A stretch of 64,000 nt of DNA from an uncultured Eubacteriales bacterium (GTDB lineage Bacteria > Bacillota > Clostridia > Oscillospirales > Acutalibacteraceae), in the NCBI GenBank assembly GCA_934692675.1, contig CAKUUD010000003.1, forward strand, positions 124,001 to 188,000, written 5' to 3'. The notes beneath the pieces were generated by a model. It did not search any database. It saw nothing but the letters and a program-made list of their open reading frames with translations, and was not told the origin of the DNA. Below, one piece after another: positions 54,073 to 62,003 of the stretch. The position numbers were made by a program, and so were the translations under genes. Position 1 is the stretch's first letter. The number at the start of each line of letters is the position of its first letter.

Positions 54073-55524
54073 CTACATCTTCATGGTAGGTCCGTCGTTT
54101 TCCTCTGCGGACATATTTTCCTCGCTGTCGGCTGCGGCGGTGAGGATTCCGACCGCAAGCCCGATAATGGCACCGAGGTTGGAGGCGTTTTCCTGCGCCT
54201 CAATGCGCTTTCGGCGTTCCTCCGGGTCCTCGGCAGTGCCGTCGATTATACAGCCAGCTTCCAGAATACCACGCAGACCAGTAGCGACAGCGCCACTGCT
54301 GATACCGCCGTGGCTATCATAATTTTCAATATTTTTCGGCGCAGTTTCTCTATCGTGCCGTCCAGTGCCGCTATACTCTTTGAAAGGGTTTCGGAGCAGT
54401 TCGAAATAAATCGCTCTTGATTCTTCCCAGCCTGTTCGACGAGTTTCTGCATCTGAGCCGTCGTTTCTTTGTTGGCGGTCACTACCTCCCGCACTGTCGT
54501 ATCCATATATTCCGCCTCGATATTCTGTATCTTTGTGCAGTGGTCGCTCAGTTCCTCCCATGTTGCCAACTGTTCTATCAGCTGATACAGCTTTGGCTGA
54601 AATTCCACCGCGTCCGCCAGCAGCTTGCTCTCCCGCTTGCGCTGTTCTATCGGGATCGCATACACCTGCGGCTGATACGGGATCTGCTCCAGCTCGGACA
54701 GCGTCCGTGTGTTTTTCTTCCTCAGCATATCCGTTGCCGAATTCTGCTGTTTGCCGTTGTCTGATTGTGAATTCATATTCCAATACCTCTTTCAAATATT
54801 TTTCATCGTGCAGTCGAATGTCCCTGCACTTCATTCCGTTTGGGCAAGTGAAAGTAATATATTTTCGCTCATCCGTCCATGAGACCCCGTAGCCAAGCCG
54901 TTGCATTTCACGCATAAAATCATTTTTGCTGCCGCTGCGGTTCATCACGAAATCAATGTCGGACATCAGCTTGAACTTCCAGCTGTCGCCCTTGACTGCA
55001 GCACGGTACTCGCGGCTGGAAATGTTTGCGCCGTCTTTTTTATACGGTTCGAGAACGCTCAGACCATACTGCTGACAGATGCCGTCGCTGAGTGAGCGCA
55101 GCTTTGTCAGTGTGCTTGGATTTTGACGGAGCTTCCTTCCGTTTTCATAATGCACGGAGTTTATCACAAAGTGATTGTGAAGATGCTCGGCGTCGGTATG
55201 GGTAGTGACGAGAACTTCATGTCCCGGCCATGCTTTCTCTGCAAACTCCAAGCCGATTTTATGAACCTGCTCGGCGGAAATATTTTCATTTGGCGAAAAG
55301 GACTGCACATAATGATAAAAATTCATGCCGTTCTTTTTGCGGTGCGCAGTCTTGGTCGCCATAAACTCCGTGAAAGCATTTTCGCCGTTGCAGTTGACTC
55401 CGCTCACAAGTCGCCGCCCGCTTTCTTCATCTGCTACCTTTTTCTGTTGTAAACAGTAATCTATCACTGCTTTCATAGCGCTGATGCTTTGACCCGATTC
55501 GGGAATAAAACCTACCGTTGCCAT
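54073..55524 (-). CDS. Relaxase (MobA/VirD2-like)
   Basis: 483 residues. The relaxase domain covers residues 1-200 with the metal-binding HUH-type motif HTDAEHLHNHFVINS (about 108-122). It nicks oriT to start transfer. The start overlaps the mobC stop (TAATG). From about residue 250 the protein becomes Gly/Arg/Asp-rich and low in complexity, exactly where a second gene runs in another frame (54246-54776). The last 55 residues hold a hydrophobic segment (NLGAIIGLAVGILTAA). Confidence 0.88.
   Translation of the reverse strand: MATVGFIPESGQSISAMKAVIDYCLQQKKVADEESGRRLVSGVNCNGENAFTEFMATKTAHRKKNGMNFYHYVQSFSPNENISAEQVHKIGLEFAEKAWPGHEVLVTTHTDAEHLHNHFVINSVHYENGRKLRQNPSTLTKLRSLSDGICQQYGLSVLEPYKKDGANISSREYRAAVKGDSWKFKLMSDIDFVMNRSGSKNDFMREMQRLGYGVSWTDERKYITFTCPNGMKCRDIRLHDEKYLKEVLEYEFTIRQRQTAEFGNGYAEEEKHTDAVRAGADPVSAAGVCDPDRTAQAGEQAAGGRGGISAKAVSADRTVGNMGGTERPLHKDTEYRGGIYGYDSAGGSDRQQRNDGSDAETRRTGWEESRAIYFELLRNPFKEYSGTGRHDRETAPKNIENYDSHGGISSGAVATGLRGILEAGCIIDGTAEDPEERRKRIEAQENASNLGAIIGLAVGILTAAADSEENMSAEENDGPTMKM
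54246..54776 (-). CDS. MobB-like protein nested inside the relaxase gene
   Basis: 176 residues in a different frame, wholly inside the relaxase gene. AGAGG lies 9 bases before the ATG. The protein looks real: coiled coil (about 70-140) and a C-terminal membrane helix (IMIATAVSAVALSLLVCVVFW). RSF1010-type plasmids carry mobB inside mobA in the same manner. A role in anchoring the relaxase complex to the membrane is an inference. Confidence 0.7.
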   Translation of the reverse strand: MNSQSDNGKQQNSATDMLRKKNTRTLSELEQIPYQPQVYAIPIEQRKRESKLLADAVEFQPKLYQLIEQLATWEELSDHCTKIQNIEAEYMDTTVREVVTANKETTAQMQKLVEQAGKNQERFISNCSETLSKSIAALDGTIEKLRRKILKIMIATAVSAVALSLLVCVVFWKLAV

Positions 55525-55841
55525 TATCCCTTCCTCGCGATCTCTAAAAGCTGTTCGTAGATTTTCTTCTGTTCGTCAACGACATCCTGAAAATCATATG
55601 ACCGAAACACGCCCGAATTGATTTTTGCCGCAATCTGATTCAGATTGTTGCCGATGCGTTTGAGCTCGATCAGCAAGGGCTTCACATCTTCCGCAACATG
55701 AATCGGCGTTTCCAGCGACAGCAAAACGAGGTAGTCGGTGATGCTGCGCTCGGCGCGTTTTGCGTTGCTCTCAATGCGTTCTTTTTCGGCTTTGGTCAGC
55801 CGAATCGTCAGCGTGGTGTCACGCCGTCTTTGTTTACTCAT
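55524..55841 (-). CDS. mobC: MobC-type relaxosome accessory protein
   Basis: 105 residues from ATG 55841 (GGAGAG 8 bases upstream). Ribbon-helix-helix start (DTTLTIRLTKAEKERIESNA) followed by the family's LIELKRIGNNLNQIAAKIN. It helps the relaxase open oriT DNA. Stop and relaxase start share one base. Confidence 0.9.
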   Translation of the reverse strand: MSKQRRRDTTLTIRLTKAEKERIESNAKRAERSITDYLVLLSLETPIHVAEDVKPLLIELKRIGNNLNQIAAKINSGVFRSYDFQDVVDEQKKIYEQLLEIARKG

Positions 55842-55850
55842 AATTATCAC

Positions 55851-56113
55851 TCTCCGTTTCTAAATTCAGTGGGTTCGGGCTGTTGCCCGAAAATAATGGG
55901 CTTCACGGCGAGGACAGCCGGACGCTCTGCTTGCCCCGGACGAAGTCCGGGAAATCGGTAAACCGACACTCCCGCAAACGCACCGAATTTGCTTTGTTTT
56001 CGGTGCATCGGTGTTTATGCCTTCTCCTCCGCCGAAAGCGGCACAAACCGCCTGTAAACCGCCGACAGGGACGAAAGGAACGCTTGGGACGAACCGATTG
56101 GGGGTACACCGAT
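55851..56113. repeat. Inverted-repeat cluster upstream of mobC, oriT candidate
   Basis: Gene-free stretch of about 260 bases with three inverted repeats: CCCGGAC-GAA-GTCCGGG (55935-55951), TCGGTAAACCGA (55955-55966) and GCACCGAA / TTCGGTGC (about 55980-56009). Its place next to mobC and the relaxase is where an oriT is expected. Short open frames across it lack ribosome binding sites. Confidence 0.5.
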
Positions 56114-57131
56114 TTAACCGTCACCAACGGCACTTTCGTCACCGGCAGAAAAGGAATATTCGATTTCAAGCAGTCGGGCGCCGTTGCTGCGATGACTGCG
56201 AAAGCGCACGCCGAAATCGGCAAGGCGATATTCCCATAGATTCATCAGCCGTTTGAGTCCTCTTGCCGATATCGCCTGTCCTGCGTATTCGTTATACCGC
56301 TCGCAAAACTCCGTGTTGCTGCCGCTGTAATTTTTCTGCACTTTCATAAATTCGACCAGCTGCTCCATCTCCTTCGGAAGCAGCATTTCCCGATTCTCCA
56401 TACTGTCGCCGATCATTTTCCAAACAAATTCCTCTTTGGAAAACCGCAGTTCAAGCTGGCGGTCCTCCACATCACGGCCTGTGCAGTAGAGGGTGGCGCT
56501 GTCGGCATTGCGGCGGCTTTTGTCCAGCACAAAAGCGGTATCCACTGCGCCGACTATTCCGGTGGTGCCGGTCAGCTTGTTGAACGGATCGCTGTCGCCC
56601 TGTTTGCGCAGGTGATGCACCAGCAGAAGACAGATATCGAGCTCGTCCGCCAGCTGTTTTAATATCCGTATTTCCTCATAGTCGTTTGCGTAAGAGGTGT
56701 CGATGCTGTTGTTGCGCACTCTGAAAGGTATCCACGGCAACAAAAACCGTGTCGGGATGTTCTTTTGCAAAATCCCGTATCTGTTCGCACAGACCGTCGG
56801 ACAGCGTTCCGGCAGAGGTGGCAAAAAACGCATTGGGCGGCACTTCGTCGGTGATGCAAAGCAGACGATTCTGCACGCGGCGCAGAGTGTCCTCCAAGCA
56901 AAGGTACAGCGTTGTTCCTCTTGTCGTTTTCAGATCCCACATCGGTTCGCCCTTTGCAATACGCACACACAGGTCCAGCACCCACCACGATTTACCGATC
57001 TTTGACGCGCCGCCGAGGATACATAAGCCCTGCGGCAGCAGCGTGTCGACACAAAACTTTGTCGGCGGAAGTTTCATGTCCATTAAAGTTTCGCCGTCGA
57101 TAACGGCGAGTTTTGTTTTTTCGTCAGCCAT
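56114..57131 (-). pseudogene. RepA-like AAA ATPase, split by a frameshift
   Basis: Two frames together make one RepA/KaiC-like replication ATPase. The N-terminal part (57131 to about 56726; RBS AAGGAG) has Walker A GGASKIGKSWW and the Walker B-like FVAVDTF. The C-terminal part (from about 56726) starts RVRNNSIDTSYANDYEEIR and has LLLVHHLRKQGDSDP. The joint at 56720-56730 is a net +1 shift (total length 1018 = 3n+1). As written, the protein stops about 15 residues after the joint. Decay, a sequencing error or recoding are all possible. Confidence 0.75.
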
Positions 57132-57156
57132 ACTGAAATCTCCTTGTAAAAAAGTA

Positions 57157-57196
57157 AGAGCAAAAGCAGCGGCGGCGGAACCGTTGCTTTTGCTCT
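57157..57196 (-). terminator. Long hairpin in the leader of the RepA-like gene
   Basis: A 16-bp stem (AGAGCAAAAGCAGCGG with CCGTTGCTTTTGCTCT, one G-T pair), loop of 8. On the minus strand it is followed by TACTTTTTTA, so it reads as an intrinsic attenuator 26 bases before the start codon. Confidence 0.65.
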
Positions 57197-57282
57197 CCTA
57201 TCTATCTAATGGCTGAAAACAGAAAAATCACATAAAATACTGTGAGCGCAAAAATTCGTTTCTGAAATTTTTGTAATTTTCG

Positions 57283-57311
57283 GTGACAGCGAAACGGTTT
57301 TATGATATACT
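57283..57311 (+). promoter_or_regulatory. Promoter of the 394-residue element gene
   Basis: GTGACA (57283-57288), 17 bases, TATACT (57306-57311), 25 bases before the start codon. Confidence 0.6.
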
Positions 57312-57335
57312 GATTACAGAAACGAGGTGCGACTC

Positions 57336-58520
57336 ATGAATCTGATCGAAACAAAACCTGTCGGAGAAACGTATTTCAGCCATTTTGCCGTTGATTTCAG
57401 TGATACGAATATCCGTATTAACGGGAAGCAATATCCTGCCGGAAAGATTACGCACGAGATTCTTTGCCTCTCGCCCGAATGGGTAAAGACGCTTTTTTAT
57501 AAGGGCGATGCTTTGTATGAGCTTTGCCTCCGCTGGTCAGGCGAAGGATATTCCGTTGAACTGTTCTCCGAAATACAGAACAGTCTTTTTGATATACTGG
57601 ACTACGTCAAGGATGTCCCGCCGTTTTGCCATTTTGACACCGATGGAGAATATGCGGCTCTGAACAGATTTTTCTGTAAGGGTGCGCTGCAAAGCTATGA
57701 AGAGGCTTTCCGAAAATGCGGCACGGTCTTTTATGATCAATTGCCCCGAGAGAACAGGCTCCGCGCACACATGACGGCGTTTTCCTGGATCGCGTTCTCT
57801 TATATTTACCTTGCCGGAGATACGCTCAACTTTTTAAGCGTGGCAAATATGTATTTTGTGAATCTCACGGAAAACGATAAACGAACCAAACACGAGTTGG
57901 CGGAACTTGCGCGGGAAATGTTCGGCGATCCCGAAATAATCGAAAAAATAGAGCAAAGCAACCATGCGGAAGCCTTCAACAATTTCACCCTGCACCCGAC
58001 CGTGGAATACGCTCCCGTGATCATGGAAACCGAAAGCGGCAGCGTTCTCGGCAGGAGGATAATGTTTAACCGGATGCTCAATTTTTATATCGCCGATATG
58101 TTTGCCGGACTTGCCGCCGGACATTATTCATGGCAATGCGGAATCTGTCATCGATTTTTCTTTATGCAAACGGCACATAAGCAGCTGTATTGCAGCACCG
58201 TCAATCCGGAGTACGGCGTTCCCTGCGCCTATGTTGCAAAAAACAAGCTGAATATGCCGAAGCAAAAGAAAAAGGACGGTTTCGGCTATGCGATTTGGAA
58301 AAAGAGATATGATTCTCTGCGCAATGAAAAGCACAAAACCAATAAAAACCTGCCGTCCGCCAAATACGGTATCGATGTGTGCGATAAGGCGATAGAGCTT
58401 GCCAAACGGCATTATGAGGAAGCGCAGGTTGATTTTGATTATGCGCAAAGGCAGTATGAACAGGATATGATTTTGCTGAATCTGATCAACGAGGCAAAAG
58501 CGGCACTGGGTAAAAAGTAA
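57336..58520 (+). CDS. Zinc-finger-containing element protein, function unknown
   Basis: 394 residues from ATG 57336 (GAGGTG 6 bases upstream). Near residues 265-300 there is a probable zinc site (WQCGICHRFFFMQ, then LYCSTVNPEYGVPC). The C-terminal 100 residues are helical and charged. It resembles hypothetical proteins of Firmicutes integrative elements (possibly the DUF6076 family; not certain). It is 30 bases before the sigma-like gene and divergent from the RepA-like gene, so a regulatory role is likely. Confidence 0.7.
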   Translation: MNLIETKPVGETYFSHFAVDFSDTNIRINGKQYPAGKITHEILCLSPEWVKTLFYKGDALYELCLRWSGEGYSVELFSEIQNSLFDILDYVKDVPPFCHFDTDGEYAALNRFFCKGALQSYEEAFRKCGTVFYDQLPRENRLRAHMTAFSWIAFSYIYLAGDTLNFLSVANMYFVNLTENDKRTKHELAELAREMFGDPEIIEKIEQSNHAEAFNNFTLHPTVEYAPVIMETESGSVLGRRIMFNRMLNFYIADMFAGLAAGHYSWQCGICHRFFFMQTAHKQLYCSTVNPEYGVPCAYVAKNKLNMPKQKKKDGFGYAIWKKRYDSLRNEKHKTNKNLPSAKYGIDVCDKAIELAKRHYEEAQVDFDYAQRQYEQDMILLNLINEAKAALGKK

Positions 58521-58550
58521 TTTCATTTTTCTTTGGGAAGGGGGGCGCGT

Positions 58551-59865
58551 ATGAACGCCGAATACAAAAAGGCAGCCGAAAAACTGCTTTGCGGTATTAC
58601 GGATAAGCGGCTGCGTGAGCCGGCGATATGGAACGATATTCTTTCTTCTGTCCGTTCGGACAAGCTGCGGCTTTGGGAAATTAACGATGAAATTCTGCGT
58701 ATCAAATATTTCTGCAAAGAAAAAATCGAACGCATATTTTGTTGAGGCGATTAAAGAACGTGATAAAGGATACTTCAAGGCGTTTATCGAGGTATACGCG
58801 CCGATACTGCAAAGCCGCGCCGAACGGTTTGTTTCGCATTATAATCTGTCTGCGGACGATACAGAGGACATCAAGCAAATCTTTTTGGAAACATTGTGGT
58901 TTGCTTTTCTCGGCTATGATGCCTCCGATCCCATTCCGCTGTTGCAGTATGTGAAAAAAGCGGCGGTCATGCGGCAGTTAGATTATATCCGCACAACAAA
59001 AACCGCCTGCACCGTGCCGACGCAAAACGGGTATGCCGAGCTGCGTAAGGTTATGCGCATTTATAACAGCGTTCCCGAGCTTTCCGCCGATGCGCGTATT
59101 GCGCTTGCCGCAAAAGAAACGGGCTTTGCCGAGAAAAAGGTTACCGAACTTGTTGCCGTCGGCAAGGCTTGCGAATATCCTGTCGGCATTGTGCCGGCAG
59201 AAGAAAACGAAAACGCGGCGGACGGCACCGTTTCGGACGAGCTTATCGAAGATCCGTCGGTATCTCTGTTCGGGGAGGTGCTGCGCAGTATTTACCGCGC
59301 ATATTTCCGCGATGCCGCCGACAAAATCTCCCCGAAGGAGAAGCAGATTTTATCTCTTTCCCTCGGTGTATGTTTTGACTGTTTTGGCATTTTCAAGCCT
59401 AATACCTATGCAGAGATCGCATTGAAGCAAGGTGCATCCGGCGAAAAAAGCATTGAGAAAAAGCGTAAAGCGGCAATCGAAAAATTCGCAAAGGAGCTGT
59501 GCGCCGCCGGCTTTTGCGACGGCGTTTTCTTAAAGCAAACTGATGTGGCGCTTGTAAAGGAAGACGGCGAGAAAAAAGTTCAGTCGGTGACCTACGCCTA
59601 TACTCCCTACGGAGAAGGCGAAGCCGGAGAGATCATTCATACCACCATTGGTAAACACCGCTTTCAGATCATTCGCCTTGCAGAGTTTGATATGACCGGT
59701 GCTTACGCAGAACAGACCGCAAAAATCATCGGCGGCATGAACGGAAATTTCATCAAGGAGCGGTTTTACGCCATTCCACTTGAAAACCTCCCACGCATCA
59801 ATAGCCATAACGCAAAAGCAAGACTGCCGTTTTATCACTCGCTCAGTACAGACGGAAAGGGATAG
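58551..59865 (+). pseudogene. Sigma-70-like regulator, split by a +1 frameshift
   Basis: Starts at ATG 58551 (GGGGGGCG upstream) and runs to a stop at 58745; the rest continues in the next frame to 59865. Removing one A from the A6 run at 58720-58725 joins KYFCKEK to SNAYFVEAIKERDKG and gives about 437 residues. The second part has sigma region 2 character (AERFVSHYNLSADDTEDIKQ) and a later HTH-like stretch (SPKEKQILSLSLG). An alternative is two overlapping genes, the second from ATG 58687 (392 residues). Confidence 0.6.
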
Positions 59866-59869
59866 TTTT

Positions 59870-59907
59870 AAAGCCTTCTCTCGATTTCTTCGAAAGAAGG
59901 CTTTTTT
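59870..59907 (+). terminator. Terminator after the sigma-like gene
   Basis: AAAGCCTTC / GAAGGCTTT stem with a 17-base loop, then TTTT. Confidence 0.75.
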
Positions 59908-59963
59908 CTGCCGTGTAATTCATGACTTTTTCTTGAAAACTCCGAATAAACCCCTATTAATCC

Positions 59964-59992
59964 TTGTAAAATTTCAAAAAATGTGCTATACT
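59964..59992 (+). promoter_or_regulatory. Promoter of the HTH-fic-fic-hsd run
   Basis: TTGTAA (59964-59969), 17 bases, TATACT (59987-59992), 44 bases before the small HTH gene. Confidence 0.65.
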
Positions 59993-60036
59993 ATACCTTG
60001 TGATATTGTATTTTCGTGAAAACGGAGGGTTTCACT

Positions 60037-60225
60037 ATGGATAACAACCTTGAACGCTGGTATTCAATGAAAGAGATCATGGAATATTTGGGTGTCAGCC
60101 GTGATACCGTTCTTGATTGGATTGAACGTCGCAATATGCCCGCCGCAAAGATCGGCAGGCTGTGGAAATTCAAAATCAGCGAAGTGGATGCCTGGATGAA
60201 ATCCGGCGTTGCGGCGGATAAGTAA
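60037..60225 (+). CDS. Small excisionase/AlpA-like HTH protein
   Basis: 62 residues from ATG 60037 (GGAGGG 7 bases upstream). Almost the whole protein is one HTH_17 domain (WYSMKEIMEYLGVSRDTVLD, WIERRNMPAAKIGRLWKF). It lies 16 bases before the first of two fic genes and probably regulates this cargo operon. It lacks the (S/T)xxxE(G/N) motif, so it is not a Fic antitoxin of the VbhA type. Confidence 0.85.
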   Translation: MDNNLERWYSMKEIMEYLGVSRDTVLDWIERRNMPAAKIGRLWKFKISEVDAWMKSGVAADK

Positions 60226-60241
60226 TATTCGGAGGTGTGCT

Positions 60242-60856
60242 ATGGCACTTGAAAATAAATTGGGGCTGACAAACGCTGCCGACCTTGCCCGCGAGGAAGA
60301 ACGCATCAGCAAGAAAAAAGCGCTTGAGCTTTTTGAAAGCGGGTTGCTTGATAAATTGGAAACGGGAAAATTCTCCGCCCTCAAAGCAATTCATAAGTAT
60401 CTCTTTGATGAGATTTACGATTTTGCCGGAGAACTCAGAACCGTGAATATTTCAAAGGGCAACTTCCGTTTTGCTCCGTTAATGTATCTCGAAGCGGCAC
60501 TTGCCAACATTGATAAAATGCCGCAATCCACTTTCGACGAAATCGTCGAGAAGTATGTGGAAATGAATATCGCCCACCCCTTCCGAGAAGGAAATGGCCG
60601 CAGCACCCGCATTTGGCTTGACCTCATTTTCAAAACCGAGCTTCACAAGGTTGTTGATTGGAGCAAGATTGATAAAGAAGATTATCTTCTTGCCATGGAG
60701 CGCAGCCCGATAAAAGATATTGAAATCAAACACCTTCTGAAAAACGCACTCACCGATGAGGTGGATAGCCGTGAGGTCTATATGAAATGCATCGACCACA
60801 GTTATTATTACGAAGGATACGCGACCTTCAAGACGGAAGAATTGAGCAAGGAATGA
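60242..60856 (+). CDS. Class III Fic AMP-transferase (NmFic-like)
   Basis: 204 residues from ATG 60242 (GGAGG 6 bases upstream). Active motif HPFREGNGRSTR at about 111-122. The inhibitory motif is C-terminal, SYYYEG at about 186-191, as in Neisseria meningitidis Fic, whose sequence this one closely follows from memory (IHRYLF..YDFAG, NISKG.FRFA, AMERSP). In that family inhibition is relieved in monomers and the enzyme modifies itself. Middle gene of the HTH-fic-fic run. Confidence 0.92.
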   Translation: MALENKLGLTNAADLAREEERISKKKALELFESGLLDKLETGKFSALKAIHKYLFDEIYDFAGELRTVNISKGNFRFAPLMYLEAALANIDKMPQSTFDEIVEKYVEMNIAHPFREGNGRSTRIWLDLIFKTELHKVVDWSKIDKEDYLLAMERSPIKDIEIKHLLKNALTDEVDSREVYMKCIDHSYYYEGYATFKTEELSKE

Positions 60857-60865
60857 GGTGCAAAT

Positions 60866-61948
60866 ATGCCGGATAAGAGTTGGCAATTTGAACTTGAAGA
60901 ATATATAAAGCAGGGCGAACCCGACAGAGCCGAAAAAAGCGAGGCGTGGCAGACAGCCATCGGCTTGCAGGCGGTTGACGGACTTAACACATCTGAGTAT
61001 TTGCTGGACACCGCAAAGGATCACATTGAGGGCAAAATCACCATTGATGAAGCACAGAAGCGGATTCACAGTTATTATGAGCAGCACTCTGTCCGCACCG
61101 AAACGGAAAACGAAACCAAAGAAGCAGATATTGTTTCGGCAAGAATAACGAAGCTGCTGGGAGAAAAAGCGTTTCAGTTTTCCCCTGCCGAGTGGATCAC
61201 CGTTCACCGCAGATTGTTTGAGGGCGTATTCGACCACGCCGGTCAAATCCGGCAGTATAACATCACAAAGAAAGAGTGGGTGCTCAATGGCGATACCGTA
61301 ATTTATGCGGATTGGAACAGCATTAAAGAAACTTTGGACTATGATTTTGCCACCGAAAAGCAGTTTTCTTATGAGGGACTGTCGGTTGAAGCAGCGGTAA
61401 AGCACCTTGCAAAGTTTGCATCGGATATTTGGCAGATTCATCCCTTCGGCGAGGGAAATACCCGTGCCACCGCCGTGTTTATGATCAAATATATGAAAAC
61501 CTTTGGATTCCGCGTCAATAACGATGCGTTCCGTGAAAACTCTTGGTATTTCCGCAATGCACTGGTCCGGGCAAACTATAATAATTTGCAAAAGGGCGTT
61601 CATTCCACCACAAAATTTTTGGAATTGTTTTTCTCAAATCTCCTGCTCGGCACAAACCACGAACTCAAAAACCGCTATTTGCACATTGATTTTGCGGATG
61701 AAAGCACTCTCCAAAGTATCAATTCCAAAGTTTCAAAGTATCAATTTAATACTTTGACCTGTACCTTAGAAGAACTTGCGGTTTTAGAATTGGTCGCAAA
61801 GAACCCGGCGATAAAACAGCAAGAGATTGCAGAATCAACCGGAAAATCCATTGCAACGATCAAGCGAATTATGAAATCGCTGCAAGATAAAAACTATATC
61901 CGCCGTGAAAGCGGCAAGCGCTACGGCAAGTGGGAAGTGTTGGTCTGA
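60866..61948 (+). CDS. Fic protein with N-terminal VbhA-like domain and C-terminal winged helix
   Basis: 360 residues, 10 bases after the previous stop. The N-terminal 70 residues (AIGLQAVDGLNTSEYL, then DHIEGKITIDEAQKRI) resemble the VbhA antitoxin fold fused to the enzyme; the inhibitory Glu position appears as Asp (AVDG). The Fic core has IHPFGEGNTRATA (about 191-203), with Thr in place of the usual second Gly of GNGR. The last 70 residues form a winged helix (KQQEIAESTGKSIATIKRIM). Adenylylation is probable but the altered motif leaves doubt. Confidence 0.88.
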   Translation: MPDKSWQFELEEYIKQGEPDRAEKSEAWQTAIGLQAVDGLNTSEYLLDTAKDHIEGKITIDEAQKRIHSYYEQHSVRTETENETKEADIVSARITKLLGEKAFQFSPAEWITVHRRLFEGVFDHAGQIRQYNITKKEWVLNGDTVIYADWNSIKETLDYDFATEKQFSYEGLSVEAAVKHLAKFASDIWQIHPFGEGNTRATAVFMIKYMKTFGFRVNNDAFRENSWYFRNALVRANYNNLQKGVHSTTKFLELFFSNLLLGTNHELKNRYLHIDFADESTLQSINSKVSKYQFNTLTCTLEELAVLELVAKNPAIKQQEIAESTGKSIATIKRIMKSLQDKNYIRRESGKRYGKWEVLV

Positions 61949-62003
61949 TTTATCAAGCTTACCCCTGTAATATGGCAAAATAATGAAAGAAGGGATTCGT
62001 TCT

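Noticed and set aside
55883..56239. Overlapping short frames on both strands beside mobC
   Set aside because: No ribosome binding sites, Arg/Pro-rich GC-driven composition; the stretch is better explained as an inverted-repeat region.
58128..58778. 216-codon minus-strand frame
   Set aside because: Opposite the zinc-finger protein and sigma-like gene; no ribosome binding site.
60037..60225. Small HTH gene as antitoxin of the adjacent Fic
   Set aside because: It lacks the (S/T)xxxE(G/N) inhibitory motif and is a complete DNA-binding domain; the Fic next to it carries its own C-terminal motif.
60479..61603. 374-codon minus-strand frame
   Set aside because: Opposite two fic genes with complete motifs; shadow despite its length.
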